From Acidobacteriota bacterium (lineage in GTDB: Bacteria > Acidobacteriota > Thermoanaerobaculia > UBA5066), in the NCBI GenBank assembly GCA_016716715.1, contig JADJVE010000002.1, forward strand, positions 186,001 through 250,000: 64,000 nucleotides of DNA, given 5' to 3'. Shown here piece after piece: positions 46,510 through 55,381 of this stretch. Within the stretch, counting starts at the first letter, position 1; each line of letters begins with the position of its first letter. Below the pieces are notes generated by a model, which saw nothing but the letters and a program-made list of their open reading frames with translations, did not search any database and was not told where the DNA came from. The position numbers were made by a program, and so were the translations under genes.

Positions 46510-46908
46510 CTACTTTCTCCCCACGAGGAACATGCCGGCGACGATCAGGAGCGTGCCGAGCCAGCGGTTCGAGCCCACCGATTCGCCGAGCACGAGGGCT
46601 GACGCGGCGAGGAGGAACACGAAGTAGAGCGCCGAGATGACGGGCGCCGCGAAGCTGATCTCGAACCGCGACAAGGCCGTCAGCCAGACGAGGTTCGTCA
46701 GCGCGCCGAGCGCGTACCCCGCGAGGATTAGCGGGGTCGTGAAGATCCGGCGGATCAGGATCGTGAAGCCCTCGAGACTCACGCTGATGGGCCCGCCCTG
46801 CGTGACGCCCGCCTTGAGGAACAGCTGGTTCGCACAACTCATCGCCGCGACCGCCGCGAGGAGCAACAGGTGCGCGCCGTAGCGGGAAAAGACGTCGCCG
46901 TACCTCAC
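46510..46908 (-). CDS. Small EmrE/EamA-type membrane transporter
   Basis: 132 residues from GTG 46908 with GGAGGGG five bases upstream; a longer ORF to 46956 adds a poor basic extension. Four spans are seen: HLLLLAAVAAMSCANQLFLKAG, LILAGYALGALTNLVWLTAL, SFAAPVISALYFVFLLAASALVLGE and RWLGTLLIVAGMFLVGRK. It resembles the four-span SMR/EamA family, including the ArnE/F-type flippase halves. The substrate could be a lipid-linked sugar, fitting the neighbouring glycan genes, or a small cation. Confidence 0.82.
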   Translation of the reverse strand: MRYGDVFSRYGAHLLLLAAVAAMSCANQLFLKAGVTQGGPISVSLEGFTILIRRIFTTPLILAGYALGALTNLVWLTALSRFEISFAAPVISALYFVFLLAASALVLGESVGSNRWLGTLLIVAGMFLVGRK

Positions 46909-46969
46909 CGTTCCCCTCCTCCGTCCGCCGAACGCGGCCGGGCGCCATCTTGCCATGCGCCCCTCGGCT

Positions 46970-47875
46970 TCATGGCGGGCCGGGCTTCGAGAGCAGGAGA
47001 TTCATCCAGTTCTGCGTGCGCGCGCGGCACGTCTCGAGGATCTCGGCCGGCCGCAGCGCGCGGCGCGTCGATTCGGGCGCCTCGACGTCCTCGAATCGGA
47101 AGCCGAGGTCTTCGAGCGCCGCCAGCAGACGCCCTGCGTCAGCCTGCGCCCGCTCGAGAGCCTCCGGCCAGATCTCGAGGAACAGCGTGACGTTCGGAAG
47201 CCCGAGCAGGCGATGCGCCCCTGCCACGACGAGAGCCTCTGCTCCCTGCACGTCCACCTTCACGAGAATGCCCGCCCCGAAAGAGAGGGCCTCGTCGGCG
47301 AAGCGGTCGAGAAAGACGGCATCGACGTCCACCGAGCGGCCGGACGACGTGCGGACCGAGCCCGCCTCGAGGGAGTGTGCGCCGAAGTTCGCGTCGTCGA
47401 GGTGCAGACGCAGGACGCCCGCCCGGTCCGAGACGGCCGCGTTCACGAGCTGGACGTTCGCGAACCCGTTTTCAGCGACGTTTCGGGTCAGGAGCGCGAA
47501 ATTGTGCGGCTCAGGCTCGAAGGCCCAGACGCGGCCGGAAGATCCGACGGCCCGCGCCGCGAGGAGCGTGTAGTAGCCGATGTTCGCCCCGACGTCGAAG
47601 ACGCACATGCCTTCCCGCAGGTGCGCGAGGAAAGCGGTGGTCTCCGACGGTTCCCAGACGCCCTCCCCGAGTAGGTGGGTCGCGATGACGCGGTCGCGCG
47701 TATCCACCCACATCGGAAGGCCGTTCGCGAAGACGCGGCGCTCGCCACCCGGAAAGACGAGGCGGTGAACCCGCGCGTAGGCCTGACGGGCGCCGGGGAC
47801 GCGCGCGATTCCCGCACGGTTGAGCACGGCCACCGCATGCGAAAACGCGCGCTGAAAACCCGTTTTCATCGTCAT
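46970..47875 (-). CDS. FkbM-family methyltransferase
   Basis: 301 residues from ATG 47875, which overlaps the stop of the upstream glycosyltransferase (ATGA). The SAM motif is VFDVGANIGYYTLLAARAVG, followed by VWAFEPEPHNFALLTRNVAENG and LVKVDVQGAEALVVAGA, the FkbM signature. FkbM proteins O-methylate sugars or other hydroxyl groups. A second FkbM gene lies at 48933, so the glycan may be methylated twice. Confidence 0.9.
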   Translation of the reverse strand: MTMKTGFQRAFSHAVAVLNRAGIARVPGARQAYARVHRLVFPGGERRVFANGLPMWVDTRDRVIATHLLGEGVWEPSETTAFLAHLREGMCVFDVGANIGYYTLLAARAVGSSGRVWAFEPEPHNFALLTRNVAENGFANVQLVNAAVSDRAGVLRLHLDDANFGAHSLEAGSVRTSSGRSVDVDAVFLDRFADEALSFGAGILVKVDVQGAEALVVAGAHRLLGLPNVTLFLEIWPEALERAQADAGRLLAALEDLGFRFEDVEAPESTRRALRPAEILETCRARTQNWMNLLLSKPGPP

Positions 47876-48936
47876 ACGAGCTCCCCGTAGACGGCGTCGT
47901 GGGCTCGGACACAGGTCTCGAGCGTGAGCTGCCCGGCCCTTTGGTGACCCGCAGCGACGAGCCCGGCCGGGTCCCGGAGCACGTCCTCGATCCCGCTCGC
48001 GACGTCGGCGGCGGAGAGGGGGTCCACGTACCGCGCCGCCTCGCCGCAGACCTCCGGAAGCGAGGTCCCGCGCGAAACGACGACGGGACACCCGCAGGCC
48101 ATCGCCTCGGCCGGCGGAAGCCCGAAGCCCTCCCAGAGGCTCGGGAAAACCAATGCGGACGCCGTCTGATAGAGGTTGACGAGCTCGGCATCACTCACGA
48201 GCCCTCTGCTGACGACGCCGTCCGGGAGCGCCCGGCCGGCGTGGCCGGCCCCCGTCAGCACGAGCGTGAGATCCGGCCGGCGGGTGCGCACGCGCGAAAA
48301 AGCCTCGAAGAGGCGCGCGTGATTCTTGTGCGGCCAGAAATTCGCCGGATAGAGGAGGAAGGGCTCCCGTGGCGCAGAGCCGGGGCGAAAGCGCTCGGGA
48401 TCGACGCCGTGCGGGATGACGCGGATTTTCGCCGCGGGAACTCCGAGGTGGCGCACGAGCGAGTCGGCACTGAACGTACTCATCGTGACGACGATGCGCG
48501 CCGCGCTCGCCGTCCGCGCGTACATCCAGGTCCGGTAGACGCGCTCCGGCCGCGAGAAGAACTCCGGATGCACCTCGTGCTGGACGTCCGGAATACTCAC
48601 GGCCGACGGGATTCCAGGGCTGAAGGGAATCATGCCCACGAGCGGGAAGTGAAGCGCGTCGACGCCGCCCGCCAGCATCTCGCGTACGACGGGGCGCGGC
48701 CGCGCGATCGCGCGCGCCATCGCGAGGGCCCGGCCCGGGAGTGTCCGGGCGCCGGGATACGCTTCGATCATGCGCGCGGGCAGTCCACCCCCCGCGTCCG
48801 GCGCGATGCCGGGAAGAAGAGCGACGTAGTCGCGCGAGCCCCAGCGCGCGAGGCCCCGGCAGAGGTCCCGGGCGTAGCGCTCCGATCCGGCGCCAGACGC
48901 GCCCGGGACGAGCGTGAGGAGGCTGAGTCCGATCAC
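47872..48936 (-). CDS. Glycosyltransferase family 4
   Basis: 354 residues from GTG 48936, overlapping the stop of the upstream methyltransferase. The GT-B fold is typical: LSLLTLVPGASGAGSERYARDLCRGL with the sugar-acceptor face, IRVIPHGVDPERFRPG, LLYPANFWPHKNHARLFEAF, and the E-x7-E type FGLPPAEAMACGCPVVVS. It probably transfers a hexose from a nucleotide sugar to a lipid- or glycan-bound acceptor at the inner membrane. Confidence 0.92.
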   Translation of the reverse strand: MIGLSLLTLVPGASGAGSERYARDLCRGLARWGSRDYVALLPGIAPDAGGGLPARMIEAYPGARTLPGRALAMARAIARPRPVVREMLAGGVDALHFPLVGMIPFSPGIPSAVSIPDVQHEVHPEFFSRPERVYRTWMYARTASAARIVVTMSTFSADSLVRHLGVPAAKIRVIPHGVDPERFRPGSAPREPFLLYPANFWPHKNHARLFEAFSRVRTRRPDLTLVLTGAGHAGRALPDGVVSRGLVSDAELVNLYQTASALVFPSLWEGFGLPPAEAMACGCPVVVSRGTSLPEVCGEAARYVDPLSAADVASGIEDVLRDPAGLVAAGHQRAGQLTLETCVRAHDAVYGELV

Positions 48937-49655
48937 GCTGGCTGCCGGACGAACAGCTTGTCCGCCTCGAGCGGAAGGCCGTCCTCTTCGAGCTCGTTCA
49001 GCGTCGCCGCCTCGACGAAGCCGCGGGCGGTGAGGAGGGACCGGAGCGGCTCGTATGACCCCGCCGGACCGTAGCTCACCTCGAGAAGGAGCGCGGCGCA
49101 GCGCGGCCAGAGCGCGCCCATGCCCTCGAGCGCCTCGGCCTCGGCCCCCTGCAGGTCCAGCTTCACGAGGATCCGGTCGCCCGTTACGCCGATCCCGTCG
49201 AGGCGCACGGTCTCGACGTCCCACGACGGACGATCCGCGGCGGCCTCGAGCGCGACGCTGCACGACGTCGTCGCGTCGGTGGGCTGCGTCAGGCGGAGGC
49301 GGCCCGGCGTCTTCCAGAGCGCGGCCTCCACGACGCGGAATCCCTGCCGGCGCAGGATCGCGGCCGACGGCGGATGGGGCTCGACGCAGACCAGCGGAAC
49401 GCCCGGGCACGAGGCGCGCGCCGCGAGCGCGAACTCCCCGACGGACGCGCCGCCGTCCACGATGGAGTCGAATCCGCCCGTCCGCAGAAGATGCCGGAGG
49501 CGCGCGTGCCGGAGGAGCACCTTTGACGCCCTCGCGAGGAGGCCGGCGAGCGGCCCGACGCGGAACACGGCTCCGATCCCGGCAAGTCCGAGCCGGTAGA
49601 CCGCGAGCTGGCGTCGCGTGCGCGACCCGCCCTCGGGGGTGGACGGCGCCGTCAC
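48933..49655 (-). CDS. FkbM-family methyltransferase (second copy)
   Basis: 240 residues from GTG 49655, overlapping the stop of the WcaI-like glycosyltransferase. SAM motifs: DSIVDGGASVGEFALAARAS, VPLVCVEPHPPSAAILRRQG and ILVKLDLQGAEAEALEGMG. It is divergent from the copy at 46970, so not a recent duplicate. Part of the glycan operon. Confidence 0.88.
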   Translation of the reverse strand: MTAPSTPEGGSRTRRQLAVYRLGLAGIGAVFRVGPLAGLLARASKVLLRHARLRHLLRTGGFDSIVDGGASVGEFALAARASCPGVPLVCVEPHPPSAAILRRQGFRVVEAALWKTPGRLRLTQPTDATTSCSVALEAAADRPSWDVETVRLDGIGVTGDRILVKLDLQGAEAEALEGMGALWPRCAALLLEVSYGPAGSYEPLRSLLTARGFVEAATLNELEEDGLPLEADKLFVRQPA

Positions 49656-50677
49656 CCGGCGCCCCGGGCCAGGCCGCTCACGAGCCCGGCGAGGTCCGGA
49701 AGATGGCGGCGGTAGTCGGTTGCCTCGGCAGCCGCCTTCTCCTTCTCCATCGCCCCCGCGAGACCGGAGAAGAGCACGGTGCGCCCGGTTGCTCTTGCGT
49801 TCCAGAATTTCGACGGAAACACAGCCTCCGTGAGTTCCGGGTGGCCGGCGACGAGGTGGACCTCGGCGTCCCAGTAAGCGCGGACGAGGTCCGACGGCTT
49901 CTTCAGAGCCGGCCCCGCGCGGATCCAGTCGGGCAGCCGCGCCAACCCGGGGCCATCCCCCTGCACCGTGATCTCGAATCCCTCGCCGCGCAGCTTCTCG
50001 CACAACGCGAGAAAGCTCGGGAGATGGTGCCCCCACCCGAGGTTTCCGGAATAGAGCGCGGTGCGCGGGCGAAACGGCCGGGCCTCCCCGAGGTCCAGGG
50101 TCGGCCAGTTCCGGATGACCCGCGCATTCGCGCCATCGTAGCCGAGGTTCCCGGCGGCCTTGACGACGAGATCCCAGCGCGCGAGACGCTCCTTCCACGC
50201 CGCCGAGAAGCGCCGTCGAAGCGGAGGCGGGAAGTCGACGACGCCGCGGATCAGCTCGGGATAGAAATCCTGGAGCCAGTAGACGCCGCGCGCGCCCCTC
50301 GCGCGGATCTGGCGGATCAGCCCGATCGTCGTCGGCGGGGCGCTCGTGACGACGACGACGTCGCCAGGCGACACGGACCGCTCGATCTCCGCCGCGAAAG
50401 CGCTCCGGACCGATTCGTACTCGAGGGCCGTCGAAATCAGGCGTCCCCGCTTCCCTTCCCGGTGCGTCACGCGCTCGATGGCCGTCGCCGGGGCCGGCCG
50501 CTCTCCGGCGCGGTAGGTGCCCGTCCCGCCCACGAGCCGCACGCGGACGCCGGATTCCGCGATCGCGTCCGCGAGCTGTTCGGCGTAGATGCCGGTCGGG
50601 GCGTCGTCCGGCCACAGGTACTGCGACAGGACGTGGACGACTCCGGGCCGCGGCGCCGGAGGGGGCTCCGGCTTCAT
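49652..50677 (-). CDS. GT-B glycosyltransferase, WcaI-like
   Basis: 341 residues from ATG 50677, overlapping the GT2 stop (ATGA). VVHVLSQYLWPDDAPTGIYAEQLADAIAE is the WcaI/GT4 N-terminus, followed by YWLQDFYPELIRGVVDFP, ALYSGNLGWGHHLPSFL and FPSKFWNARATGRTVLF. This type adds sugars such as fucose to exopolysaccharide intermediates. The sugar is not determined. Confidence 0.88.
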   Translation of the reverse strand: MKPEPPPAPRPGVVHVLSQYLWPDDAPTGIYAEQLADAIAESGVRVRLVGGTGTYRAGERPAPATAIERVTHREGKRGRLISTALEYESVRSAFAAEIERSVSPGDVVVVTSAPPTTIGLIRQIRARGARGVYWLQDFYPELIRGVVDFPPPLRRRFSAAWKERLARWDLVVKAAGNLGYDGANARVIRNWPTLDLGEARPFRPRTALYSGNLGWGHHLPSFLALCEKLRGEGFEITVQGDGPGLARLPDWIRAGPALKKPSDLVRAYWDAEVHLVAGHPELTEAVFPSKFWNARATGRTVLFSGLAGAMEKEKAAAEATDYRRHLPDLAGLVSGLARGAG

Positions 50678-51597
50678 CTCCGGAAGTTGCGCAGCTTGAT
50701 CTGCCATTCCTCGCGGCGGTGCCGGAGCCCGGACTCCAGCATCACGCCCGTGAGGAGCGAGAAGAGCGCGAGGTTCATGAGGGCCGCCGCGAGGATCGCG
50801 AGCGGAAAGCGCCCGACGAGGTGCGTCTGGAAGTACTCGCGCACGGGCAGAAAGCCCGCGGCGAGCCCCGCCGTGAAGAAGAGGGCGGACACCATCGCGA
50901 AGAACTCGAACGGGCGGTAGTCGCGGAACAGGACCAGGATGAGCCGCAGGATCCGGATCCCGTCGTGCACCGTCCGGAGCTTCGAGGAGGTTCCCTCGGC
51001 GCGCTCGCGGAACGGGACCGGCGCCTCCGCCACGCGGAAGCCCTTCTCGACCGCCTGGATCGTGAGCTCCGTCTCGAGCTCGAAGCCCCGGTGCAGGATC
51101 GGGACGTTCTTGTAGAAGCGCCGCGAGAAAAGCCTCAGGCCCGAGAAGAGGTCGCCGGGCGCATATCCGAAGACGAATCGCATCGCCCCGTGGAACAGGG
51201 CCGAGCCGCCCCGGTGGAAGCGGCGGAACACGGCGGCCTCACTCGCTGCGGCCGTCCGGAGGCCTGTCGCCATGTCCATCCCCTGCTCGCAGAGTGGAAA
51301 GAGGAGACGCGCGCCTTCGGCCGGGTAGCTGCCGTCGCCGTCGACCATCAGCACGAGGTCCTCGTCGAGGACGTCGAAGGCGCTCGCGACCGCCCGGGCC
51401 TTGCCGCGCCGCGTCTCCTCGAGGACCTCCGCCCCGGCTTCGCGCGCGACCCGCGCCGTGGCGTCCGTCGACCCGTTGTCGACGACGAGAATCCGGGCCT
51501 CCGGAAATGCACGCCGGTACTCGGACACGACGGACGCGATGCCCTTCTCCTCATTCAGGCAGGGAATGAGCACCGCGAGCGTGCGCGTCTCGGCCAT
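50674..51597 (-). CDS. GT2 glycosyltransferase, dolichyl-phosphate-mannose-synthase type
   Basis: 307 residues. The GT-A domain has VLIPCLNEEKGIASVVSEY, VDNGSTDATARVA and MVDGDGSYP (DxD region). Two C-terminal hydrophobic segments (FEFFAMVSALFFTAGLAAGFL and FPLAILAAALMNLALFSLLTG) anchor it in the membrane. It probably makes a polyprenyl-phosphate sugar that the GT39-type enzymes next door use as donor. Confidence 0.9.
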   Translation of the reverse strand: MAETRTLAVLIPCLNEEKGIASVVSEYRRAFPEARILVVDNGSTDATARVAREAGAEVLEETRRGKARAVASAFDVLDEDLVLMVDGDGSYPAEGARLLFPLCEQGMDMATGLRTAAASEAAVFRRFHRGGSALFHGAMRFVFGYAPGDLFSGLRLFSRRFYKNVPILHRGFELETELTIQAVEKGFRVAEAPVPFRERAEGTSSKLRTVHDGIRILRLILVLFRDYRPFEFFAMVSALFFTAGLAAGFLPVREYFQTHLVGRFPLAILAAALMNLALFSLLTGVMLESGLRHRREEWQIKLRNFRR

Positions 51598-51631
51598 GGA
51601 GTGCTTCCATTCTACGGCCTCGCCCTCGCGT

Positions 51632-53350
51632 TCAGTCGTAGATGCCGCCGAAGAGATCGCTCAGCGGGCCGGTCACCGGCAGGGGCCCCGGAAGCGTCGA
51701 GCCAGCCGGAAGCAGATAGCGCGGGCCGTCTGGAGACGCGCAGCCGATCTCGAAGCGCCCGACCGGGAGGAAGCCGTCCTGCGCCGCTTCCTTCCCGTTC
51801 GCCGTCCACGCGCCGCGATCGGGCGACCCGTCCGGCCGGAACAGGCGGTAGCGCCCCGGCCAGCGGTTCACGAACGTCACGGACCCGGCGCCCGGCAGGA
51901 ACGCGCCCGTCAGCAGCAGGTCGGGGTGGACGCGGACGTACGAGGGGTCGAGGAGGCGCGGGAGGAATTCCCGGAGCGCGTGTATCCGGTAGTTCAGGAT
52001 CCAGACCTTCGGATGCGACTCGAGAATGCGCTGGATCGAGCGGTCGTCCCCGCGAGCGAGCTCGGTCAAGACTCCCTCGAGAACGAGTGCCTCCCAGCTG
52101 ACGGCCTCGGCCAGTCCGCGCGTCGGAATCATGCCGATCCCGTCGAAGTAACGGTCTTCCGGTGCGAGAAGGCGTTCCGCCTGGCCGACGACCTCGTTCT
52201 GCACCCAGTTGCCGTGGCCGAGGTACGCGAGGTTTCGAGGAAGCTGCCACATCAGGAGCGCGCAGACCCCGAGGCGAATCCACGCGCCGCGCCCGGGGAA
52301 CCGCTCTTCGAGCCATGCGAGCGACTCCGGTGCAATCACCGCGAGAAAGGGCAGCGCCATGACGAAGACGTAGGGCCAGGGCTGGTCGTGACGGAACACG
52401 AGCAGCGCGACCGCAAACGCCGTCACGGCGGCGAGACGGACCCGCCACGCGGCCGAACGGAACCGCAGGAGAACGAGAACGAGGCCCGCCGCAGCGAGTG
52501 CGTAAGGCACCGGGTTCCTCGCGAGAGTCTGCGTGACGTACAGGCCGCGGATCCCCACGTAGTGGGGATTTGCGTTGAGCGGCGCGTACTTCAGCGGGCT
52601 CAGGAAGACCATCGAGAGGACGCGGAACGGGTTGCGAAGATCGAACCACGCGGCGTAGACGAGCAGCGCGGCCGCAGCGCCGCCGGCGTAGGCGCCGAGC
52701 CTCGCGATCTGGCGGCGGACCGGGAAGATCCCGACGCCCGACACCGCAAGGCCGAGGCCGATGGCCGCCAGAGGGTAGACGGCCTTCTGGGTGCAGAGAA
52801 ACGCGCCGCCTGCGAGGACGCCTCCGAGGAACGCCGGCGCCAGTCCCGGCCCTCCCAGGACGACGAAGGCCGCGCCGGCCGCGAAGGCGACGGCGACGGT
52901 GTCGGACCGGATGCGGAAGGCGCGCTCCATGAAGTTCGTGAACGAGAACAGAACGGCGACCGAGAACCATGTCTGGAACCGATCCCGGCCGAGCCGCCGG
53001 GAGATCCCCCACGTGAACGCCGCGGCGAGAAAGGCGAGGACGACCCCCTCCATCCGGGCGACATGCAGCAGGTCGACCGCGTTCCGCGCGAGGCGGTGCG
53101 CGACGTCGAAAACGTAGATGGAGAGGACGGTCTTGATCGGATCGAAGCCGTCGTAGAACCCCAGCGGGATGTAGCGCGGAAACGACGCCTGGGAAAGCTC
53201 GTCCATGACGTAGCGCGCGTTCCACGCGAAGACGGGCAGCAAGACCGCGCGGAAGGCGAGCACCGCCGCGAGCGCCAGGAATGCGATACGCCGGATCCGC
53301 TCGGCGCGCGCGTCGCCCGGGGCGCCCGTCTCGAGGTCCCTCTCACTCAC
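51632..53350 (-). CDS. GT39-like membrane glycosyltransferase
   Basis: 572 residues from GTG 53350, overlapping the stop of the next upstream gene (GTGA). Twelve or so hydrophobic segments; early DELSQASFPRYIPLGFYDGFDP is the acidic periplasmic loop expected of ArnT/PMT-type enzymes. The C-terminal about 100 residues are soluble. No signal peptide beyond the first span. It probably transfers a lipid-linked sugar to a glycan or protein in the periplasm. Confidence 0.8.
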   Translation of the reverse strand: MSERDLETGAPGDARAERIRRIAFLALAAVLAFRAVLLPVFAWNARYVMDELSQASFPRYIPLGFYDGFDPIKTVLSIYVFDVAHRLARNAVDLLHVARMEGVVLAFLAAAFTWGISRRLGRDRFQTWFSVAVLFSFTNFMERAFRIRSDTVAVAFAAGAAFVVLGGPGLAPAFLGGVLAGGAFLCTQKAVYPLAAIGLGLAVSGVGIFPVRRQIARLGAYAGGAAAALLVYAAWFDLRNPFRVLSMVFLSPLKYAPLNANPHYVGIRGLYVTQTLARNPVPYALAAAGLVLVLLRFRSAAWRVRLAAVTAFAVALLVFRHDQPWPYVFVMALPFLAVIAPESLAWLEERFPGRGAWIRLGVCALLMWQLPRNLAYLGHGNWVQNEVVGQAERLLAPEDRYFDGIGMIPTRGLAEAVSWEALVLEGVLTELARGDDRSIQRILESHPKVWILNYRIHALREFLPRLLDPSYVRVHPDLLLTGAFLPGAGSVTFVNRWPGRYRLFRPDGSPDRGAWTANGKEAAQDGFLPVGRFEIGCASPDGPRYLLPAGSTLPGPLPVTGPLSDLFGGIYD

Positions 53351-55344
53351 GGGCGCCCCTCCAGAAAGAGGCGGTAGGGGCCGGGTTGGCCGACGCCGCC
53401 GCCCGGGGATATGACCGCGCACGGCTTGAACGGCGCGGTGCGTAACTCGCGCCCCGCGGGTTCCGCGACGCCGACGTGCTCGAACCGGAACGCGTATCCG
53501 CCTTCGCCGAGCAGGACCCAGAACGGATACTCGAACGGGTCACGCCCCGCCTCATAACCGATCCGCCGGCAACCCGCATCCCGTATGGCCCGCACGATCT
53601 GCGAATAGGGCTCCAGGAGATCCGGGCGGTTCGCGAAATACGACGCCCGCCGGTCGACGGGCGTGGTCAGAAGCCGTGGCGAGACGGGCCTGATCGCGTT
53701 CAGGCATGCCGCGGCGACGGCCAGCGAGGCCATGACGAGCAGAAGGAGGCCGCGAACGGACCCGCGCAACTCAGCGAGCAGGCCGCCGAGCGGTATGCAC
53801 GCGAGCATGAACACCGGCAAATCCAGCCGCGCGCCCCACGGCTGCCACTTGAAATAGGCCGACATCCCGAGGAAGGCGACTGCGGCCGAGGCCATCAGAA
53901 CACTCGCGCGCCTTGCGACGACACGGCGCCGCCAGCCCAGCGATCCCTGCGGCTTTCGGACCGCCACCACGAGCGTGATCGGCAAGCCCACGAGGAAGAG
54001 CACGAGGTGCAGCGGGTTGCCCGTGCAGTCTTCGTGAAACGCAGAGGTGAAGCCCCGCGCCCGGAGCCCGCAATCGTTCGGGCGGAACGCGTCCTTCTTC
54101 CGGAGCGAGAACCGCGGGTCATCGACCGGGATCCCGAGCATTCCATGGCACGCCCCGAGGAATCCGAGCGCGCCTGCGTTGGCGGCGCTGAAGAAAGCGC
54201 CGGGCAGCGGCACCTGCACGTGCAGCGCCGCGTTCCGGATCGCGACCGAAGCAACGCCCGTTGGAGAGACCTGTTCGTTCGTGTGTCCCCTCGTCGGGCC
54301 GTAGGGCGAACCGAAGGTGGCGAGATTCCGCGCGACGAAGGGCAGTGACGGCAACCCAACGAGCACGGCCGACAGGACGAGCGTTCGGAGGGGGACGCGG
54401 CGGGACCAGAGGAGCGCGAAGAACAGGAGCGCCAGGGGCGCCGAGATGATCAGCGCCGTCGGCTTCGTGAACGCGGCGAGTCCCAGGGCGAGAGCCGTGT
54501 ACGCCACGAGCGGCTCGACCTTCGGCTGACGGAGCGCGCAGGAGCCGAGGTAGACCGAAACCGCGAGCCACGCCGCCGTGCCGAGGTCGTTCTGAGTGCT
54601 CGACGCCTGGAGCACCGCCGCCGGAAGTGTCGCCGCCAGGACCGCCGCCGTCAGCCCGCTCCGGGGAAACGACATCTCCGCGGAGCCGTAGACGGCGAGG
54701 ACGGCGAGCAGGAACGAAAGCCATTGGACGAGGTTGAACAGCGCGTCGCCACCGGTCAGAAGGCGGAGATGGAGGAGGAAATACTCCGAAAGCGGAGCGC
54801 CCTGCAGCTGCAGAAGAATCGACGTCGGATAGTGCGCGACCGACCCCTGCTGTGCCCAGTGCATCACGCGCGCGGCGTGATAGATCATCGAGTCGTAGTT
54901 GTTCGGCGGATAGACGACGGCGGCCGTCAGTGTGAGCAGGAACAGGCCCAGAAGAACCGGGAGAAGCAGGCCGGCGAGCCGATCGCGCGTGAACGCTCCC
55001 CGAAGACGGCGCGGCCCCGGCACGGCTTCGTCCGCGCCCGCGTGCGCGCCGCCTCCAAAGCGGTCGAGGAGGTAGAGAACGACGGCGGAAACCGTCCAGG
55101 CGCCGGCAAGCCATCCCGGCGAGAGGATCGAGAGGGCGCCGAGCCCCTCGGTCAGGATCACGGTGAGGGCGCCGAAGGAGACAGCCGCGAGGAAAAACGG
55201 AAGAAGCGGCCGACGCCCGAGGTGATGGCGGGCGACGAATCGGCGCGCCGAAACCGTGAGGAGAGCCGCGGAGAGCAAGGGCGGAAGCAGACCCAGAAAG
55301 CTCGGGTTCATGGAACGCATGCTTCCGTGTTTCGACTCGGTCAA
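53347..55344 (-). CDS. GT39-like membrane protein, larger
   Basis: Up to 665 residues. Multiple hydrophobic spans; VYPPNNYDSMIYHAARVMHWAQQGSVAHYPT is the conserved first periplasmic loop with an Asp-Ser-Met motif common in GT39-type proteins. RHTNEQVSPTG and CTGNPLHLVLFLVGLPITLV follow. The start is uncertain among TTG 55344, ATG 55320 (MRSMNP) and ATG 55311. It heads the leftward glycan operon and is divergent from 55382 across 37 bases. Confidence 0.8.
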   Translation of the reverse strand: MTESKHGSMRSMNPSFLGLLPPLLSAALLTVSARRFVARHHLGRRPLLPFFLAAVSFGALTVILTEGLGALSILSPGWLAGAWTVSAVVLYLLDRFGGGAHAGADEAVPGPRRLRGAFTRDRLAGLLLPVLLGLFLLTLTAAVVYPPNNYDSMIYHAARVMHWAQQGSVAHYPTSILLQLQGAPLSEYFLLHLRLLTGGDALFNLVQWLSFLLAVLAVYGSAEMSFPRSGLTAAVLAATLPAAVLQASSTQNDLGTAAWLAVSVYLGSCALRQPKVEPLVAYTALALGLAAFTKPTALIISAPLALLFFALLWSRRVPLRTLVLSAVLVGLPSLPFVARNLATFGSPYGPTRGHTNEQVSPTGVASVAIRNAALHVQVPLPGAFFSAANAGALGFLGACHGMLGIPVDDPRFSLRKKDAFRPNDCGLRARGFTSAFHEDCTGNPLHLVLFLVGLPITLVVAVRKPQGSLGWRRRVVARRASVLMASAAVAFLGMSAYFKWQPWGARLDLPVFMLACIPLGGLLAELRGSVRGLLLLVMASLAVAAACLNAIRPVSPRLLTTPVDRRASYFANRPDLLEPYSQIVRAIRDAGCRRIGYEAGRDPFEYPFWVLLGEGGYAFRFEHVGVAEPAGRELRTAPFKPCAVISPGGGVGQPGPYRLFLEGRP

Positions 55345-55381
55345 GGATAGCAGAGCATTCCTCGACTAAGCTCGTGATCGC